Positions 10,669-23,460 are shown, counted from the first letter of the stretch. The stretch: DNA of 64,000 nt from Cyclina sinensis (GCA_012932295.1 JAAONU010000016.1:34204647-34268646); one strand, 5' to 3'. Notes: a model not told the origin generated them from the sequence alone. Translations and numbers: made by a program.

Positions 10669-12630
10669 CATGCTGATTTTTGTTTTGTTTTTCTAGGACT
10701 GTAACTTATAAAAGCATTTGGTTTACACATTTTGTTTTGTTTTCTAGGACTGTAACTTATTAACGCATTTGGTTTACAGATTTTTGTTTTGTTTTTCTAG
10801 GGCTGTAACTTATAAAAGCATTTGGTTTACATATTTTGTTTTGTTTTTCTAGGACTGCAACTTATTAACGCATTTGGTTAACAGATTTTTGTTTTGTTTT
10901 TCTAGGACTGAAACTTATAAAAGCATTTGGTTTACACATTTTGTTTTGTTTTTCTAGGGCTGTAACTTATAAAAGCATTTGGTTTACATATTTTGTTTTG
11001 TTTTTCTAGGACTGTAACTTATTGATTTTGTTTTGTTTTCTAGGACTGTAACTTATTAAAGAAATTGGTTTACACATTTTGTTTTGTTTTTCTAGGACTG
11101 TAACTTATCTATGCATTTGGTTTAGAGATTTTTGTTTTGTTTTTCTAGGATTGTAACTTATTAACGCAATTGGTTTACAGATTTTTGTTTTGCTTTTCTA
11201 GAACTGTAACTTATAAAAGCATTTGGTTTACACATTTTGTTTTGTTTTTCTAGGACTGTAACTTATTGATTATGTTTTGTTTTTCTAAGACTGTAACTTA
11301 TAAAAGCATTTGGTGTACATATTTTGTTTTTGTTTTTCTAAGACTGTAACTTATTAAAGCATTTGGTTTACAGATTTTGTTTTGTTTTTCTAAGACTGTA
11401 ACTTATAAAAGCATTTGGTTTACAGATTTTGTTTTGTTTTTCTAAGACAGTAACTTATTAAAGCATTTGGTTTACAGATTTTGTTTTGTTTTTCTAAGAC
11501 TGTAACTTATTAAAGCATTTGGTTTACAGATTTTGTTTTGTTTTTTTAAGACTGTAACTTATAAAAGCATTTGGTGTACATATTTTGTTTTGTTTTTCTA
11601 AGACTGTAACTTATTAAAGCATTTGGTTTACAGATTTTGTTTTGTTTTTCTAAGACTGTAACTTATAAAAGCATTTGGTTTACATATTTTGTTTTGTTTT
11701 TCTAAGACTGTAACTTATTAAAGCCTTTGGTTTACAGATTTTGTTTTGTTTTTCTAAGACTGTAACTTATTAAAGCATTTGGTTTACAGATTTTGTTTTG
11801 TTTTTCTAAGACTGTAACTTATTAAAGCATTTGGTTTACAGATTTTGTTTTGTTTTTCTAAGACTGTAGCTTATAAGAGCATTTGGTGTACATATTTTGT
11901 TTTGTTTTTCTAAGACTGTAACTTATAAAAGCATTTGGTGTACATATTTTGTTTTGTTTTTCTAAGACTGTAACTTATAAAAGCATTTGGTTTACAGATT
12001 TTGTTTTGTTTTTCTAAGACTGTAACTTATTAAAGCATTTAGTTTACAGATTTTGTTTTGTTTTTCTAAGACTTTAACTTATAAAAGCATTTGGTTTACA
12101 TATTTTGTTTTGTTTTTCTAAGACTGTAACTTATTAAAGCATTTGGTTTACAGATTTTGTTTTGTTTTTCTAAGACTGTAACTTATTAAAGCATTTGGTT
12201 TACAGATTTTGTTTTGTTTTTCTAAGACTGTAACTTATTAAAGCATTTGGTTTACAGATTTTGTTTTGTTTTTCTAAGACTGTAACTTATAAAAGCATTT
12301 GGTGTACATATTTTGTTTTTGTTTTTCTAAGACTGTAACTTATTAAAGCATTTGGTTTACAGATTTTGTTTTGTTTTTCTAAGACTGTAACTTACAGAAG
12401 CATTTGGTTTACAGATTTTGTTTTGTTTTTCTAAGACTGTAACGTATTAAAGCATTTGGTTTACAGATTTTGTTTTGTTTTTCTAAGACTGTAACTTATT
12501 AAAGCATTTGGTGTACATATTTTGTTTTGTTTTCTAAGACTGTAACTTATTAAAGCATTTGGTTTACAGATTTTGTTTTGTTTTTCTAAGACTGTAACTT
12601 ATTAAAGCATTTGGTTTACATATTTTGACT
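10669..12630. repeat. 52-bp tandem repeat array, about 37 copies, two subfamilies
   Basis: The unit contains TTTTGTTTTGTTTTTCTA, then AGACTGTAACTTATTAAAGC, then ATTTGGTTTACAGA. Copies before about 11,285 mostly read CTAGGACT or CTAGGGCT; copies after it read CTAAGACT almost without exception. Secondary variants alternate (ATTAAAGC or ATAAAAGC; GGTTTACAGA or GGTGTACATA). Two shortened copies near 11,010-11,040 and 11,255-11,280 lack the AAAGCATTTGG segment. No open frame of note. Confidence 0.95.
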
Positions 12631-15133
12631 TTACATTATTTTTACACATATATCAGACTTGCTCAAACTTCTTGTTCGTGGATTGTCTTGTTAAAAGGAG
12701 TAAGTACTTAAATGTATTTTCATTTACATGTTCATTCCGAGATAATGCGTTTAAGAACTTCTTAGTCTAAAATTCTTTTTACTGCTCTTGTTAGAAAACC
12801 AACTTTTACATTTCATTGACTTTTTTAAAACTTATAAAAACAGAGCAGTTACTGAATACCTTAAACGTAATTCTACTTTACAATACAAGATAAAATTACC
12901 TGTCGGTTATTTTTTCTCCAATGTTCTCTCATTCTATCAGAAATATAAAATTCCTCAGGATATTTTCCTTTCTGAATATAAACCTTATTTTTTATATATG
13001 TAGTAAAAAGTGACACTGCACACACGTTAAAAATCAAATATCCGCTTGTAACGTTATTTCTTTATATATATTAATTCCTACCGAAATCCTCACATACAAC
13101 AAAATATCCAAAGATATTTTTCTTTCAATCCTTATCCTTGCTTTATTTGGAAACAAATATAATTTTCCCAATAAACATCCTTGAATGTCTCGTTTCTATT
13201 ATTCACAAAGATTCCTTTTTCTGCATTGTCCCGGCATTTAGAGCGATGATTGATATACACAGCTGACAGCGGAAATCAGCGCCGTTATTTAACGAGTAGA
13301 GACGGGTTTCTACTAAGAACTTTCTTCATGGGGCGTCCATTAAAGCATAATGTCCTCAGCTGAACGCGTCCAATAAATTATCGATTGAGTAAAAAGCTTT
13401 TATTACTTTGTGGCTTCCGACCGAGTGCAATAAAAAAGACTAACGTCTTCAAGTGTGTTATGGTATATTTTCCATCATATGGTCCACCAAAAACAGCACA
13501 ACATGACTGTAACACGTAGTCCTATAAACTAAAAAACAGTTTTATGGTTACTTAATACATTTTAAGGCGTATTACTGATGCAGTACATTAGCGCGCTATA
13601 TGTAAGGTTTCTTCGCGTCTGGCATTTAAATAATTTTGCATTAGCTTGAAAGATTTTTCTGAAGTCGATGAAATATTCCAAATCATCTGAGCAGATTTAT
13701 GTTTAAAATTTTTAACGATATATGGGTGAAATAGGTCTGCCTTTTAAAGTAGCAATGGAGAGAGAGACACGTGGCATATTTATTCCTGATGTTTTGTTAC
13801 GAACTACTTGGTCGACATAATTTGCCTCTAGTTCATACACAGTACGGAAACAAATTTTGGCATTGTGATGACATGATGACAGACATACAGAGAGATATTT
13901 TCCGGTTTTTTTTTCAATGGATTTTTTTATTCATATGATCACGGAATTTTTCATTAAGAAACTGCTGTCTACTACATATCCAATTACCTTTAAAATGGTA
14001 TTCGTGATATCGTTGAAAACGATGGCTGCTCCCCAAACGAACACGAGAGAGTAAAAAAATGTGCAATCGAGGAAGATGTAGAGAGGAGTTGTTTCGTCTT
14101 TAATGATGAAGAGGTCTGGGAAGGAAATGTAATGAAACTATGGCTGAAAATGAATTAAAAGTAACTGGGGTAGTGGGGTCATATAATAGGAGTGTGATTA
14201 CGTATAAGGTAATAAGGTAAATGTTGAAACGGAATTTGTTAAATGTTTGGGTTAAAATAAAGTTGTATGGCCCTCTAAATCTTTACAAACGCAGCGAATA
14301 AAAAGGTATTATAATGAGACATTTTATTACATATCGGTATGTCAATACAGGAAATGTGGGATGCGAGCTGATTACTTAAATTTTTCAGACAAAAATAATT
14401 TCACCCCAATAAAGTTTCTTCTTTTCAAAGTATAAATGACGTAAATACATTTCCCCGTATGTTCTATATAAAAATTGTAACACATGACCAGGCCCATTTT
14501 AGATTACAAATCCATCCTGATTTTTGAAGAATTAGCATAGCACTGACATAAAATAAAGAAAAAAGTCCTTGTCATGTAACTTCTAAGACATGTACGTCGC
14601 GGGAAATCGGAACAAGAGCAAATTATTAAAATACAGCTTTGATACTTAGCATACTTCTTTGTTACCACTAGCTGTCCTCTTAAACCAAGAACTATAACTC
14701 TGCCTTTATATTTTGAATTGTACCCCTTCTTATGGTATTCAACAAACTTTTTAAAGGTTTCTTTTCATATTCTCTTACTTGATGGTTCAAACATTTCTTA
14801 ACCACGACTCTTTGAACTTGTATACCAAGGACTATAATTCGGTGCTAGTTTACCCTTTATTAATATATTCCTGACAGGAACACAACAAGTATCAAAGCGA
14901 CTTACTTGGAATTTCACACAGTAATAGAGAATACTCAAAGTGCATTTTATTCCAATAACCTGTACTTACTTTTTTTTTTTTTTAAAAATACCTTTCTTTA
15001 TCAAATTTCTCTTTCTCCAAAGCACAACTTAAACTGTATATTGCATATATTAAAACTTGACAGAGTGACAGATGACATAAATAGAAGTGCAGAGTACATG
15101 AACCATAAGTAAGCTTTTCATTTTCAATTACTG
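12631..15133. other. Mostly unique AT-rich sequence, no recognised gene
   Basis: A 71-codon frame at 12788-13003 on plus is Lys/Phe/Tyr-rich with no recognisable motif. The segment 14,640-14,900 resembles a worn dispersed repeat (ACCAAGAACTATAACTC and ACCAAGGACTATAATTC variants about 150 bp apart). Nothing else is supported. Confidence 0.45.
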
Positions 15134-15510
15134 GGACAATATGATGGATGATGGTACAATATGACGGATGATGGTACAATATGATGGATGATAGTACAAT
15201 ATGATGGATGATGGTACAATATGATGGATTATGGTACAATATGACGGATGATGGTACAATATGACGGATGATGGTACAATATGACGGATGATGGTACAAT
15301 ATGATGGATGATGGTACAATATGATGGATTATGGTACAATATGACGGATGATGGTACAATATGATGGATGGTACAATATGATGGATGATGGAACAATATG
15401 ATGGATGATGGTACACTATGATGGATGATGGTACAATATGACGGATGATGGTATAATATGATGGATGATGGTACAATATGATGGATGAAGGTACACTATG
15501 ATGGATGATG
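15134..15510. repeat. 20-bp tandem repeat, about 19 copies
   Basis: The unit is GATGGTACAATATGATGGAT with a common GACGGAT variant. One copy near 15,365 is shortened. The minus strand is open across the array (His/Tyr/Ile/Pro repeats), an artefact of the unit composition. Confidence 0.95.
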
Positions 15511-16193
15511 GTCAAATATTTGAAAAGGATGTTCATTTCACATTGTTTTTGTATAAAACTGACTAAACACATGTTAAATAAGTAATGCTTTTAGCAAGAT
15601 AGACATAACAAGAAGATTTTTTGTGTTCAACAGATCAAGGCTAAGCACAGTTCTTCTACCAGATTATTGTTCGAAGTGCGCCTTTATGTATTTCAATGAT
15701 TATAATAACCAAACTGTTCTTAAGCGACGAAGCAGCATTCAGTTAGATTATTCGCATTTTCACAATTCGAAACTCTAAATGACTGATCATGCAGAAAAGT
15801 TTCATACATATAAAGGATAACATTTTTAATTTATGCATCAGTTACTATAACGTTTAATCTTGAATGAAAACTATTTGTCAAAGACGACATTTTAGATAAC
15901 CTCATCTAGGTTTCCGACAACTCTTTATATGAACTGTAATACAAAACTCGATTCGGAAACTCACAATAGAACAATACTCGCGCGAGTCTATGACACATTC
16001 ATTACAATAAGCTGAGACTATCTAAGCAGATATGTATTTCCAGGGAGGATTGATCCTTGTATTTCCTAATAAAATAGTTATCTCTCATTGTACGGCTGGA
16101 AAGAAGAAAGTAAATAAATTGACTAAATATCCTCTTTTTTGTTGTTGTCACTTAAGTTTCTTATAATTACCATTTTCGTAATTAGAGTAACCT
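15511..16193. other. Unassigned stretch containing one copy of a dispersed segment
   Basis: No gene. The part at about 15,955-16,050 aligns by eye with segments at 24,395-24,480 and 26,885-26,970; shared words include AGAACAATA, GCGAG, ATTACA and GACACTATC-like sequence. Confidence 0.45.
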
Positions 16194-16236
16194 TCCGTAT
16201 CGACAGACCTATCACGTGACCTGAAATAGGTAAACA
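16194..16236. repeat. Left inverted repeat of the YqaJ-SWIM segment
   Basis: Pairs with 18154-18197 in reverse complement. Conserved core words in order: TCCGTATCGACAGA, TATCACGTGAC, GAAA, AGGTAAACA. Confidence 0.75.
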
Positions 16237-16394
16237 CTTCTCTGTCTTCACTACAGAGAATGCAGTTTACAACCATGCCTGAGATAATAAGTACAGTTAA
16301 TTAATTGCTTATCACGGCAAACAAATAAACAATTATACTCTCATTACCACCAAGAATGTACAATCCCAGATTATAATTGCATTTTGAATATCAT

Positions 16395-18110
16395 TCCCAT
16401 CAAATAATCCAAAATGGCTACTTGTAGTTCTATGAATTGGAGTAAAGAAATAAATGGAATTTCTAAGTTTTCTGTATTACAAAGTAATTGCTGGTTATAT
16501 TAAAGAAAGAGGAAAAAGCAGGGCTTTTGAAAAGGGATACATTTTTTATAGAAAGTTAAAAACATGGTGCATTTGTCTGTCAAACTGATAAAAAGTTCTA
16601 CCTCAAAGCAAAATTTTTGCGAAGTCAAAGGAAAGCAGAATCGCCGCATATATTGTCTGCAGAGATTTGCGCAAAGGAATCAAAAGTGCTTGATGGACGA
16701 TGCAGTTGTATTACTGGGTAAGTAAAATTTTGTGTTTCTATATATAGTAAGTGATTAATTTAAAAGCATAATGTACATTTTTGTATATGTACTATTTACA
16801 TCTATTTAATCTTTATTCAAAACAACAACAACAACAAAAAACAGGTATATAAGATATTACATGTAATACGTCATGCAGAATGATAATAAATAAGTCAGTT
16901 GATTTTTTTATTTATACTTTTCAGAACTGGAGGAGTCTGCAACCATATAGCACTGCTGTACACTGTAAATCACTAGGTTAGCAAAGAAAATGACAGAGAT
17001 TCCTGCAAATATGTCATGCACAGAAGTGGGACAAGACTGGCACAAGCCGCCTGGGTACAAAATTGAGCCAGAACCAATGATGAAACTCACCTATGCCAAG
17101 GCTACCACGGACAGACAGTTACGTTAACAAGAACCTGTGAAATGTTATATGACGGATTTGCCAAAAAAGTAAACTGACGCTTACACCATCAAAAGAGGAG
17201 ATAGCTTCTATACAAGAAAGTATTGGCACAAGAAACAGGAACATTCCCATAGTCTATTTAATGAAAGACCACTCAACAAATTCAAATGACATCCTTATTT
17301 GGAGATGCACCTACTTGTTCCCCACTCAGCAATCAATTACAAGATTATCACTGCTCAAAACTGGAGTTTTAAGTCTATATTCCTGGCAAAGTTGGCATTG
17401 TTTTGCAAGACAACTTACGTTTCCCTGATATACCAATAACACAGTCAAATCTAAACATTGACATAACTCACCTTAATGAAAAAAGCAAAAGATTCTTGCA
17501 GTCATTGGACTTAAGTAAATCTTAGGCTGAGGGGATTGAACAATCGATTAACCAATCTCTAGTTAAACTGTGGCATAATATGCGTAAAATTAGACTTACA
17601 GTAATCAAAGTTTGGTGATATTATAAACAGAAAAAGTCAACAAAAAAGCATTTCTAAAAAAAATTTTAAATCCAAAAACTTAACAAATGATGTATCAATT
17701 TCACATGGAAGAGACAAGGAGGATACTGCACGAAACTTGTACACTAAAAAGATAGTCATGATGTGTAAGTATTTCGTACAGGGCTTTCAATAAATCCAGA
17801 CTGTTCATATATTGGAGCTTCCCCAGATGGCAAAATTTTAGACAGGTCATCATATATCCACTTTGAACTGTTGGGAATTAGGTGCCCATATAAATAAAGA
17901 AATACTACATCTACAGAAGCAGCTAGAAATACAGACTTCTGCCTTGAAATAAAAAACGAAGAGCTGCATTAAAAAAAATCACATAATTATTACATTGGGA
18001 AATTTATGCATAGACATATTTTCATCAAAGCCTGAAGCTTTACAATTAGGAACACATCAGTAAAACTCCATAATTTCTGGACAATGTTATTCTAAGATCA
18101 TATTAATAAT
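16395..18110 (+). pseudogene. YqaJ-type nuclease with SWIM zinc finger, decayed
   Basis: Exon sequence 16576-16717 reads KFYLKAKFLRSQRK, then LSAEICAKE, then GRCSCITG. A GTAAGT donor at 16718 and a pyrimidine-rich acceptor ending at 16924 remove 207 bp and join it in frame to GGVCNHIALLYTV. Together these give the CxC...CxH pattern of a SWIM finger. A shifted frame then gives CTEVGQDWHKPPG (about 17,020), the usual linker after SWIM in this family. Further on, LSINPDCSYIGASPDGKIL (about 17,785) is the YqaJ/lambda-exonuclease motif with its Asp, followed by LLGIRCPYK, where the family normally has E-x-K before C-P; here both catalytic residues are replaced (G and R). Later KKSHNYY fits the next YqaJ helix. 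Many stops and frameshifts show the gene is dead. The retained intron argues against origin as a processed retrocopy. The upstream start is uncertain (an ATG lies near 16,414). Confidence 0.8.
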
Positions 18111-18153
18111 CCAGATGCATACAAGTGTTATTTACATACTGGCTGGGAAACTC

Positions 18154-18197
18154 TGTTTACCTGTTTCGAGTCACGTGATAAAATCTGTCGATACGGA
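18154..18197. repeat. Right inverted repeat of the YqaJ-SWIM segment
   Basis: Reverse complement of 16194-16236, with TGTTTACCTGTTTCGAG on the inner side and GTCGATACGGA at the outer end. Confidence 0.75.
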
Positions 18198-18539
18198 GTA
18201 TACCTGTAATTATAATAAAATCAGAAAACGTAAGCTTATGCTTATTTAAACAAGTAAAATCAAGTGATTAATCAAGCTGATAGGACTCAGTAATTAAACC
18301 TACTTCTTTGGTTCTGTCTTATTTTCAACTTTGTTATTTCACGACGTAATAAAATGATCATCTTGAAAACAAAGTAGAATGGATGTAGTTAAGTAAGGTC
18401 AGAGTGTAGAAGTTCCTTATTCTGGAACGAAAAAAAGGAAATGTGTCATATCTTCCTCATCTATTTTACTGATATGTACATTTCATGAAAAAAAATCAAT
18501 ATCTTTACAGTACTTTAATATTTTTTTTCTTATCCAAGT

Positions 18540-20540
18540 CCATGTAAAATTAAGTGACCCCTGGGGTGCGCTCATTTTGACCACAGGGCCATGATTTATA
18601 CAACTTTGGCAAAAGTCCAGTAGGTAATGCTACAAACCAAATATCTAAGACCTAAGCCTATTTTCAGACAAGCAGTTCTGTTTTACTTTTTACTATATAA
18701 CTCTTTATAAACCCCTTGTGCGGGGCCAATGTTCACCTAGGGGCCAGGATTTGAATTAACTTGGTAGAGATGCGTTAGACAATGGCACACATAAAATATC
18801 TACACTCTAGGCCTTATGGTTTCTGACAAGAAGTTTTTTTAGCTCACCTGCTCATGTGAGCTTTTACGATCAGTCGCTGTTTACCGTCCGTCGGCGTCCG
18901 CCGTCTGTCGTCCACAACTGATTCAAAGGACATCTTCTCTGATACAAGCAGTCCCAATTTCATAATACTTGCCTTGAATGTTCCTTGCACAAAGCTCTAC
19001 CAAAGTTATTTAAATGCTTTTAGTCGATTGCAGATCTGGGCCACAGGAGCTAAAACAAAATTTAAAGGGAAAATTTCAAAAATCTTCTCCTCCGAAACAG
19101 CAAAGCCTAGAGCTAGGATATTTGGTATGTAGCATCTTTGAATAGTCTTCCACTAAGTTCTTTTCAAATCATGGGCCCAGAGTCAAAATTTGCCCAAGCT
19201 CTAACATGATTTTTACATATAGGGAAAACCTCATGTCTATTATGCCTTGGGGGTTCGAAATGTGGCATACAAGTTCACCCAGAAGTCTTTTACCAAGATT
19301 GTTCAAATTAGGCACCTTGGGTCATTAATGGCCCCGCTATGGGGGTCACTTGATTTTATATATTCATATATAGGGAAAACTAAAAATCACGAGACCTAGG
19401 GCTTAGGTATTTGGCATAAGCAACATCTCTATGTCCTTTACCAAGATTTTTTTTCAAATTATGCCACTGAGGTAATTAATGGCCCTGCCATTCACTTTAT
19501 TTTACATAGGCTTATGTAGAAAAGATTTTAAAAAATCGTCTTATCTTAAACTGTATACCATAGCGCTTAGATATTATGTATGTTGCATTGTCAAGTAGAC
19601 TTTCACCAGGTTTGTTCAAATGTTGGAACTGCGGGCCAAAACTCACTCTGCTTCTTGGGTCACCAAGGCTTAAAATAGACTGGTCAAACTTTCATCAAAA
19701 AGTCTTTTATTTTAGTTATTGATCAATATTCTAAATATTTGGTATATATGACATTGCATTTACCTCTGCCATTCAATGGTATAGGTTAAAGGGATATACA
19801 GGCAGGGAGACATGATTTTTTATGATTTTGGTTAAAGTCTACTAGGGGATGCAACAAAAATACCTTAAACTAGACTCTGTGGTTTCAGACAAGAAGGTTT
19901 CCTTAATCTTCTTTCTTTTATAAAACTATGCACAATCAAGCGACCTCTAGAAAGAGGCCAATTTTTGTCCAGGGGCCACGATTTGTATAAACTTGGTAGA
20001 CATCTATCAGACGATGGTAAACAACAAATATCTAAACTCTAGGCCTAATGGTTCCTACAATTTTTTTCTAATTCTTCGTAAAACCAAGTGACCAATTGGG
20101 TGGGCCCAATTCTGATCCAAGAGCCATGATTTTTACGATTTTGGTTATGGGCAACAAGAGGATGCAACAAACAAAATATCTAAGGTCCAACCGTTGTGGT
20201 TTCAGACAAGAATGTTGTCGTTTAACTTTATGACACTATGTAAAATCAAGCGGTGCCTAGAGCGGGGCCAATTTTGGTCCCTGGGCCTATGATTTGTACA
20301 AACTTGGTACACATTGACTAGACAATGTTAAACGCCAAAAATATCTAAACTCTAAGTCTTACGGTTTCTGACTTTTCAAATTTTTCCAAAATAAAATCAA
20401 GTGGCTCCTAAGATGGGGCCAGTTCTGACCCCAGGTCCATGGTCTATAAGATGTTTAAAGAGGTTTGCCAGAGAATGCTACAAACCAAATATCTTAGCTC
20501 TAGGCCTTGTGGTTTTAGACATGAAGACTTGTTTAAAGTC
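18540..20540. repeat. Block of diverged dispersed repeat, about 180-bp periodicity
   Basis: Repeating phrases: AAGTGACC then GGGCCAATTTTGRCC, then GGGCCATGATTTRTA, then AACTTGGTAGA, then AAATATCTAAACTCTAGGCC, then GGTTTCTGACAAGAA. They recur roughly every 180 bp with much divergence. At 18,838 a head reading TTTTAGCTCACCTGCTCATG followed by GTCCGTCGGCGTCCGCC interrupts the series. This resembles the large dispersed repeat families of bivalves. No gene. Confidence 0.7.
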
Positions 20541-22480
20541 TTTAGCTCATTTGAGCATAACGTGCGCATGTAAGCTATTGTGATCGTATGATGTCCGTCG
20601 TCTGTCGTCGTGCGTTAGTGCGTAGTGCGTCACTATTTTCATTCAAACGACAGCTCCTCTGAAACCACTTAGCCAAAGTTGATCAAAGAATTCAGTTCCA
20701 TGATATTTGGCATACAGGTTTACTTAGAGCTCCTCCAAAGATTGTTTGAATTATACCCCTGGGGTCATAAATGGCTCCGCCAAAGGGTTCACTTGATTTT
20801 ATAAAGGCTTATTATAGAGAAAACTTTCGAAAATCTTATTCTATGAAACTAGAAGGCCTAGTGCTCAGTTATTTTGCATGGAACATCATCTAGAAGTCCT
20901 CTACCAAGATTGTTTAAAAGATACCCCAGGGGTCACTTGATTTTTGTGAAGACTTGCATAGAAAATTAAAAATATTTTTTGCCGTAACAACATGGCCTAG
21001 TGTTAAGATATTTGATGTGTAACCTGGCCTAGTAAACCTCTACCAATTTGTTCAAATCATGGCCCTGGGGTTAAAATTGACTCTGGCCCTGGGTCACCAG
21101 GGCTAAAAAAGACTTTTCAAATGTTTGTCATAGAGCCTTTATTTTTTTACAGATATCTTAGATATTTGGCACCTTGCATTAATCTCAGCAATTCATTTGG
21201 GTCAAGGTCAAGGTCACCGTGGCTAAAATAGATTTTTGTCTTTTTCCCCTTAGAATCTACATTTATTGATCAATAACTAGCAACTAGCAAGGACCCCTAC
21301 ACTTAGGTGGAGTTTGAGGTAACTGGGTCTAGGTCAAGCTCACTAAAACTAAAAATAGATTTTTCTACTTTTGTCATAATTATAGCCTTTATTGTTTGAT
21401 TTATATTTTAAATATTTGATACATAGACACCTTGCATGAACCTCTTCCATTAAATTGGGGTTAAAGTCACAGAGGCTAAAAATATATTAATCTACATAGA
21501 GCTTCATTTATTGATCAATATCTTTGATATTTGATATATATGTTCCCTGCATGGACCTATACTTTAGGTTGAGTTTGAGGTCACTAAATCATGGTCAAGG
21601 TCACTGCAGCTAATAATATTTTTTTCTACCTTCTGTCAAAGAGACTTTAATTATTGACTGATATTACAAATATTTGGTATAAAGACTCCTTGCATGAATC
21701 TCTTCCATTAAACATTGTTAAACTGGAATGAAGGTCACCGAAGCTAAATCTAAATCTTTACCTCATAGATCCTTCATTTATAGACCAATATCTTTGATAG
21801 CTGGTGTGTAGATTCCTTTGCATGGACCTCTACCCTTAAGTGGGGTTTTAGGTCACTAGGTGAAGCTCAAAGTCACTGCAGCTAATAATAGATTTTTCTA
21901 CTTTATATCATATAAACATTATTCAATGACTGATATTTTAGATATTTGGCCATTAAATTGGGGTAACTGTCACTGAGGGTTAAATAGATTTATGCACTTT
22001 ACCTCAAAGAAATTTTATCTAAAGACAAATATCTTTGATATATGATTTGTAAGTAAACCGGAAGGACCCCTACCCTTAGGTGGAGTTTGAGGTCAAGGTC
22101 AAGGTCACTAAGGCTAAAAATAGATTTGTCTACTTTTTGCTATTTAGCTTTTATTGTTCGATTGATATTTTAGATATTTGGTTTGTAGACACCTTGCATG
22201 AACCTCTTCCAATAAAGTTGGGGTTAAAGTCACCGAGGCTTAAAATGGATTTATCTACTTTGCCTCATAAAGATATGATATGTAGGTTCTTTGCATGGAC
22301 CTTTACCCTTCGGTCACTGGTGTTTTAGGTCACTGGGTCAAGGTCACTGCAGCTAATAATATATTTTTCTACTTTCTGTCATACATACTATATTTATTGA
22401 CTAATATTTTAGATATTTATTTTGTAGGAACCTACACATCTTCATTTAAAAATGTAATCCTGCTTCTAACATTTGCCTAA
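20541..22480. repeat. Second diverged dispersed-repeat block, AGGTCAAGGTCAC type
   Basis: The block opens at 20,540 with TTAGCTCATTTGAGC followed by GTCCGTCGTCTGTCGTCG. From about 21,180 a phrase with GGTCAAGGTCACNGNGGCT, AAAATAGATTTTTCTACTTT, ATATTTTAGATATTTGG and CCTTGCATGAACCTCT recurs several times with strong divergence. Short frames across it are not genes. Confidence 0.65.
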
Positions 22481-23095
22481 CAGCATGCCCACAGACAAAG
22501 TACTCAAGTGAGCGATCCAGGGCCATCATGGTCTTTTTTTGTCCTTCAGTTGCCGTAGCAAGGAGAGATCTGCATGGGATTTCCTTTTCTTACAATTTTG
22601 AAACAAATTTTTTATAAAGTTTAATTGTAATTGAGCAAGTGACATAGGAGAAGATGTTTAAGCCAGTTGTGGACGATGGGCGGACAACAATTTATTTTTT
22701 AGATAACTCAGATGTACAGTATTTAAAATAAAGACAAGCATTCGGAAAAGCCCATTGTGTTAATTGTAACAACTCTACCCGACTGAATTTAGGATACCTT
22801 ATTAATGACTATTATGGCCATGTCCTATGGACACATTCTTAGTCTATCCTGGGCCAAAATCTCAGGTGCGGCTGGGTTGATTTTGTTGGAACTCTGTACG
22901 ATTTTATATAGTTATTAGCATATTATGCATGCCAAACACTCTAATTATCTACCTGTTTTGGCAAAGATGTTAAACTTTCTGTATTTTATAATAACAATGG
23001 GAAATAATACTGCCATGAGCCATAGCAAAATAGTTGTTACTTTGTAGTATTTGATAATGAAATGTAAGGATAAATTTCAAATGTTGTGTAAATCC
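22481..23095. other. Unassigned AT-rich stretch
   Basis: No gene or repeat that I can support; it lies between the dispersed-repeat block and a LINE 3' end. Confidence 0.4.
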
Positions 23096-23460
23096 AATAC
23101 AATGTAATCTATATAGTTTATTCAGTGAAAGCATGTAGGCCTCCAGCCCATATACAAACAATATACAAGTACAAAAAGCAACCATGTGCCACACATGTGA
23201 TAGACATGACATATTCATTGTACTGTACAAATTGCAAAACATACGATATCATGATAATATCAACCCAAAAATATCTTTCTTCTCTCCATAGCATGGTATA
23301 AAAACATTGCCATATTCCTAATTGTAGTAACATTATTTGTAGCCCTTAACATATTAAACTTGTGAACATTAGGAAGTGTAAAATATTTACTAAGAATAAA
23401 CTTTTCTCTTAAGTCAGAGTACTTAGGACAAACCATTAAAAAATGTTACTCTGTTTCGAT
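23096..23460 (-). pseudogene. LINE ORF2 extreme C-terminus with 3' tail, 5'-truncated
   Basis: The minus strand from 23,460 reads IETE, a stop (TAA), then HFLMVCPKYSDLREKF, then YFTLPNVHKF, then NMAMFLYHAMERR, and ends at a TGA (23260-23262). The H-F-L-x-x-C-P-x-Y-x-x-L-R pattern and the final amphipathic helix are typical of the end of invertebrate LINE ORF2 proteins. The sequence continuing to about 23,096 has a GGGCTGGAGGCCTACATG stretch and an AATAAAC word, as in LINE 3' untranslated tails. Upstream homology stops at about 23,465, so this is a short 5'-truncated insertion. Confidence 0.75.

Larger units (their letters stand above)
16194..18197. mobile_element. About 2.0-kb segment bounded by 43-44 bp inverted repeats, carrying a YqaJ-SWIM pseudogene
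   Basis: The left repeat (16194-16236) begins TCCGTATCGACAGA and ends GGTAAACA. The right repeat (18154-18197) is its reverse complement with a few substitutions and one extra base. Both contain TCACGTGA. Outside the core, TTATAATTAC at 16161 and its complement at 18206 also pair, so the repeats may extend 30 bp further with an indel. The only coding content between them is the decayed YqaJ-SWIM gene. I could not find a convincing target-site duplication, so mobile origin is inferred from the inverted ends. Confidence 0.5.

Noticed and set aside
10669..12630. Regularly spaced repeats that could suggest a CRISPR array
   Set aside because: Units are contiguous with no unique spacers, and the window is animal-like; ordinary satellite. 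The same applies to the 20, 36, 38, 41, 48, 49 and 57 bp arrays.
12788..13003. 71-codon plus-strand frame next to the 52-bp array
   Set aside because: Lys/Phe/Tyr-rich AT-driven composition and no family resemblance.
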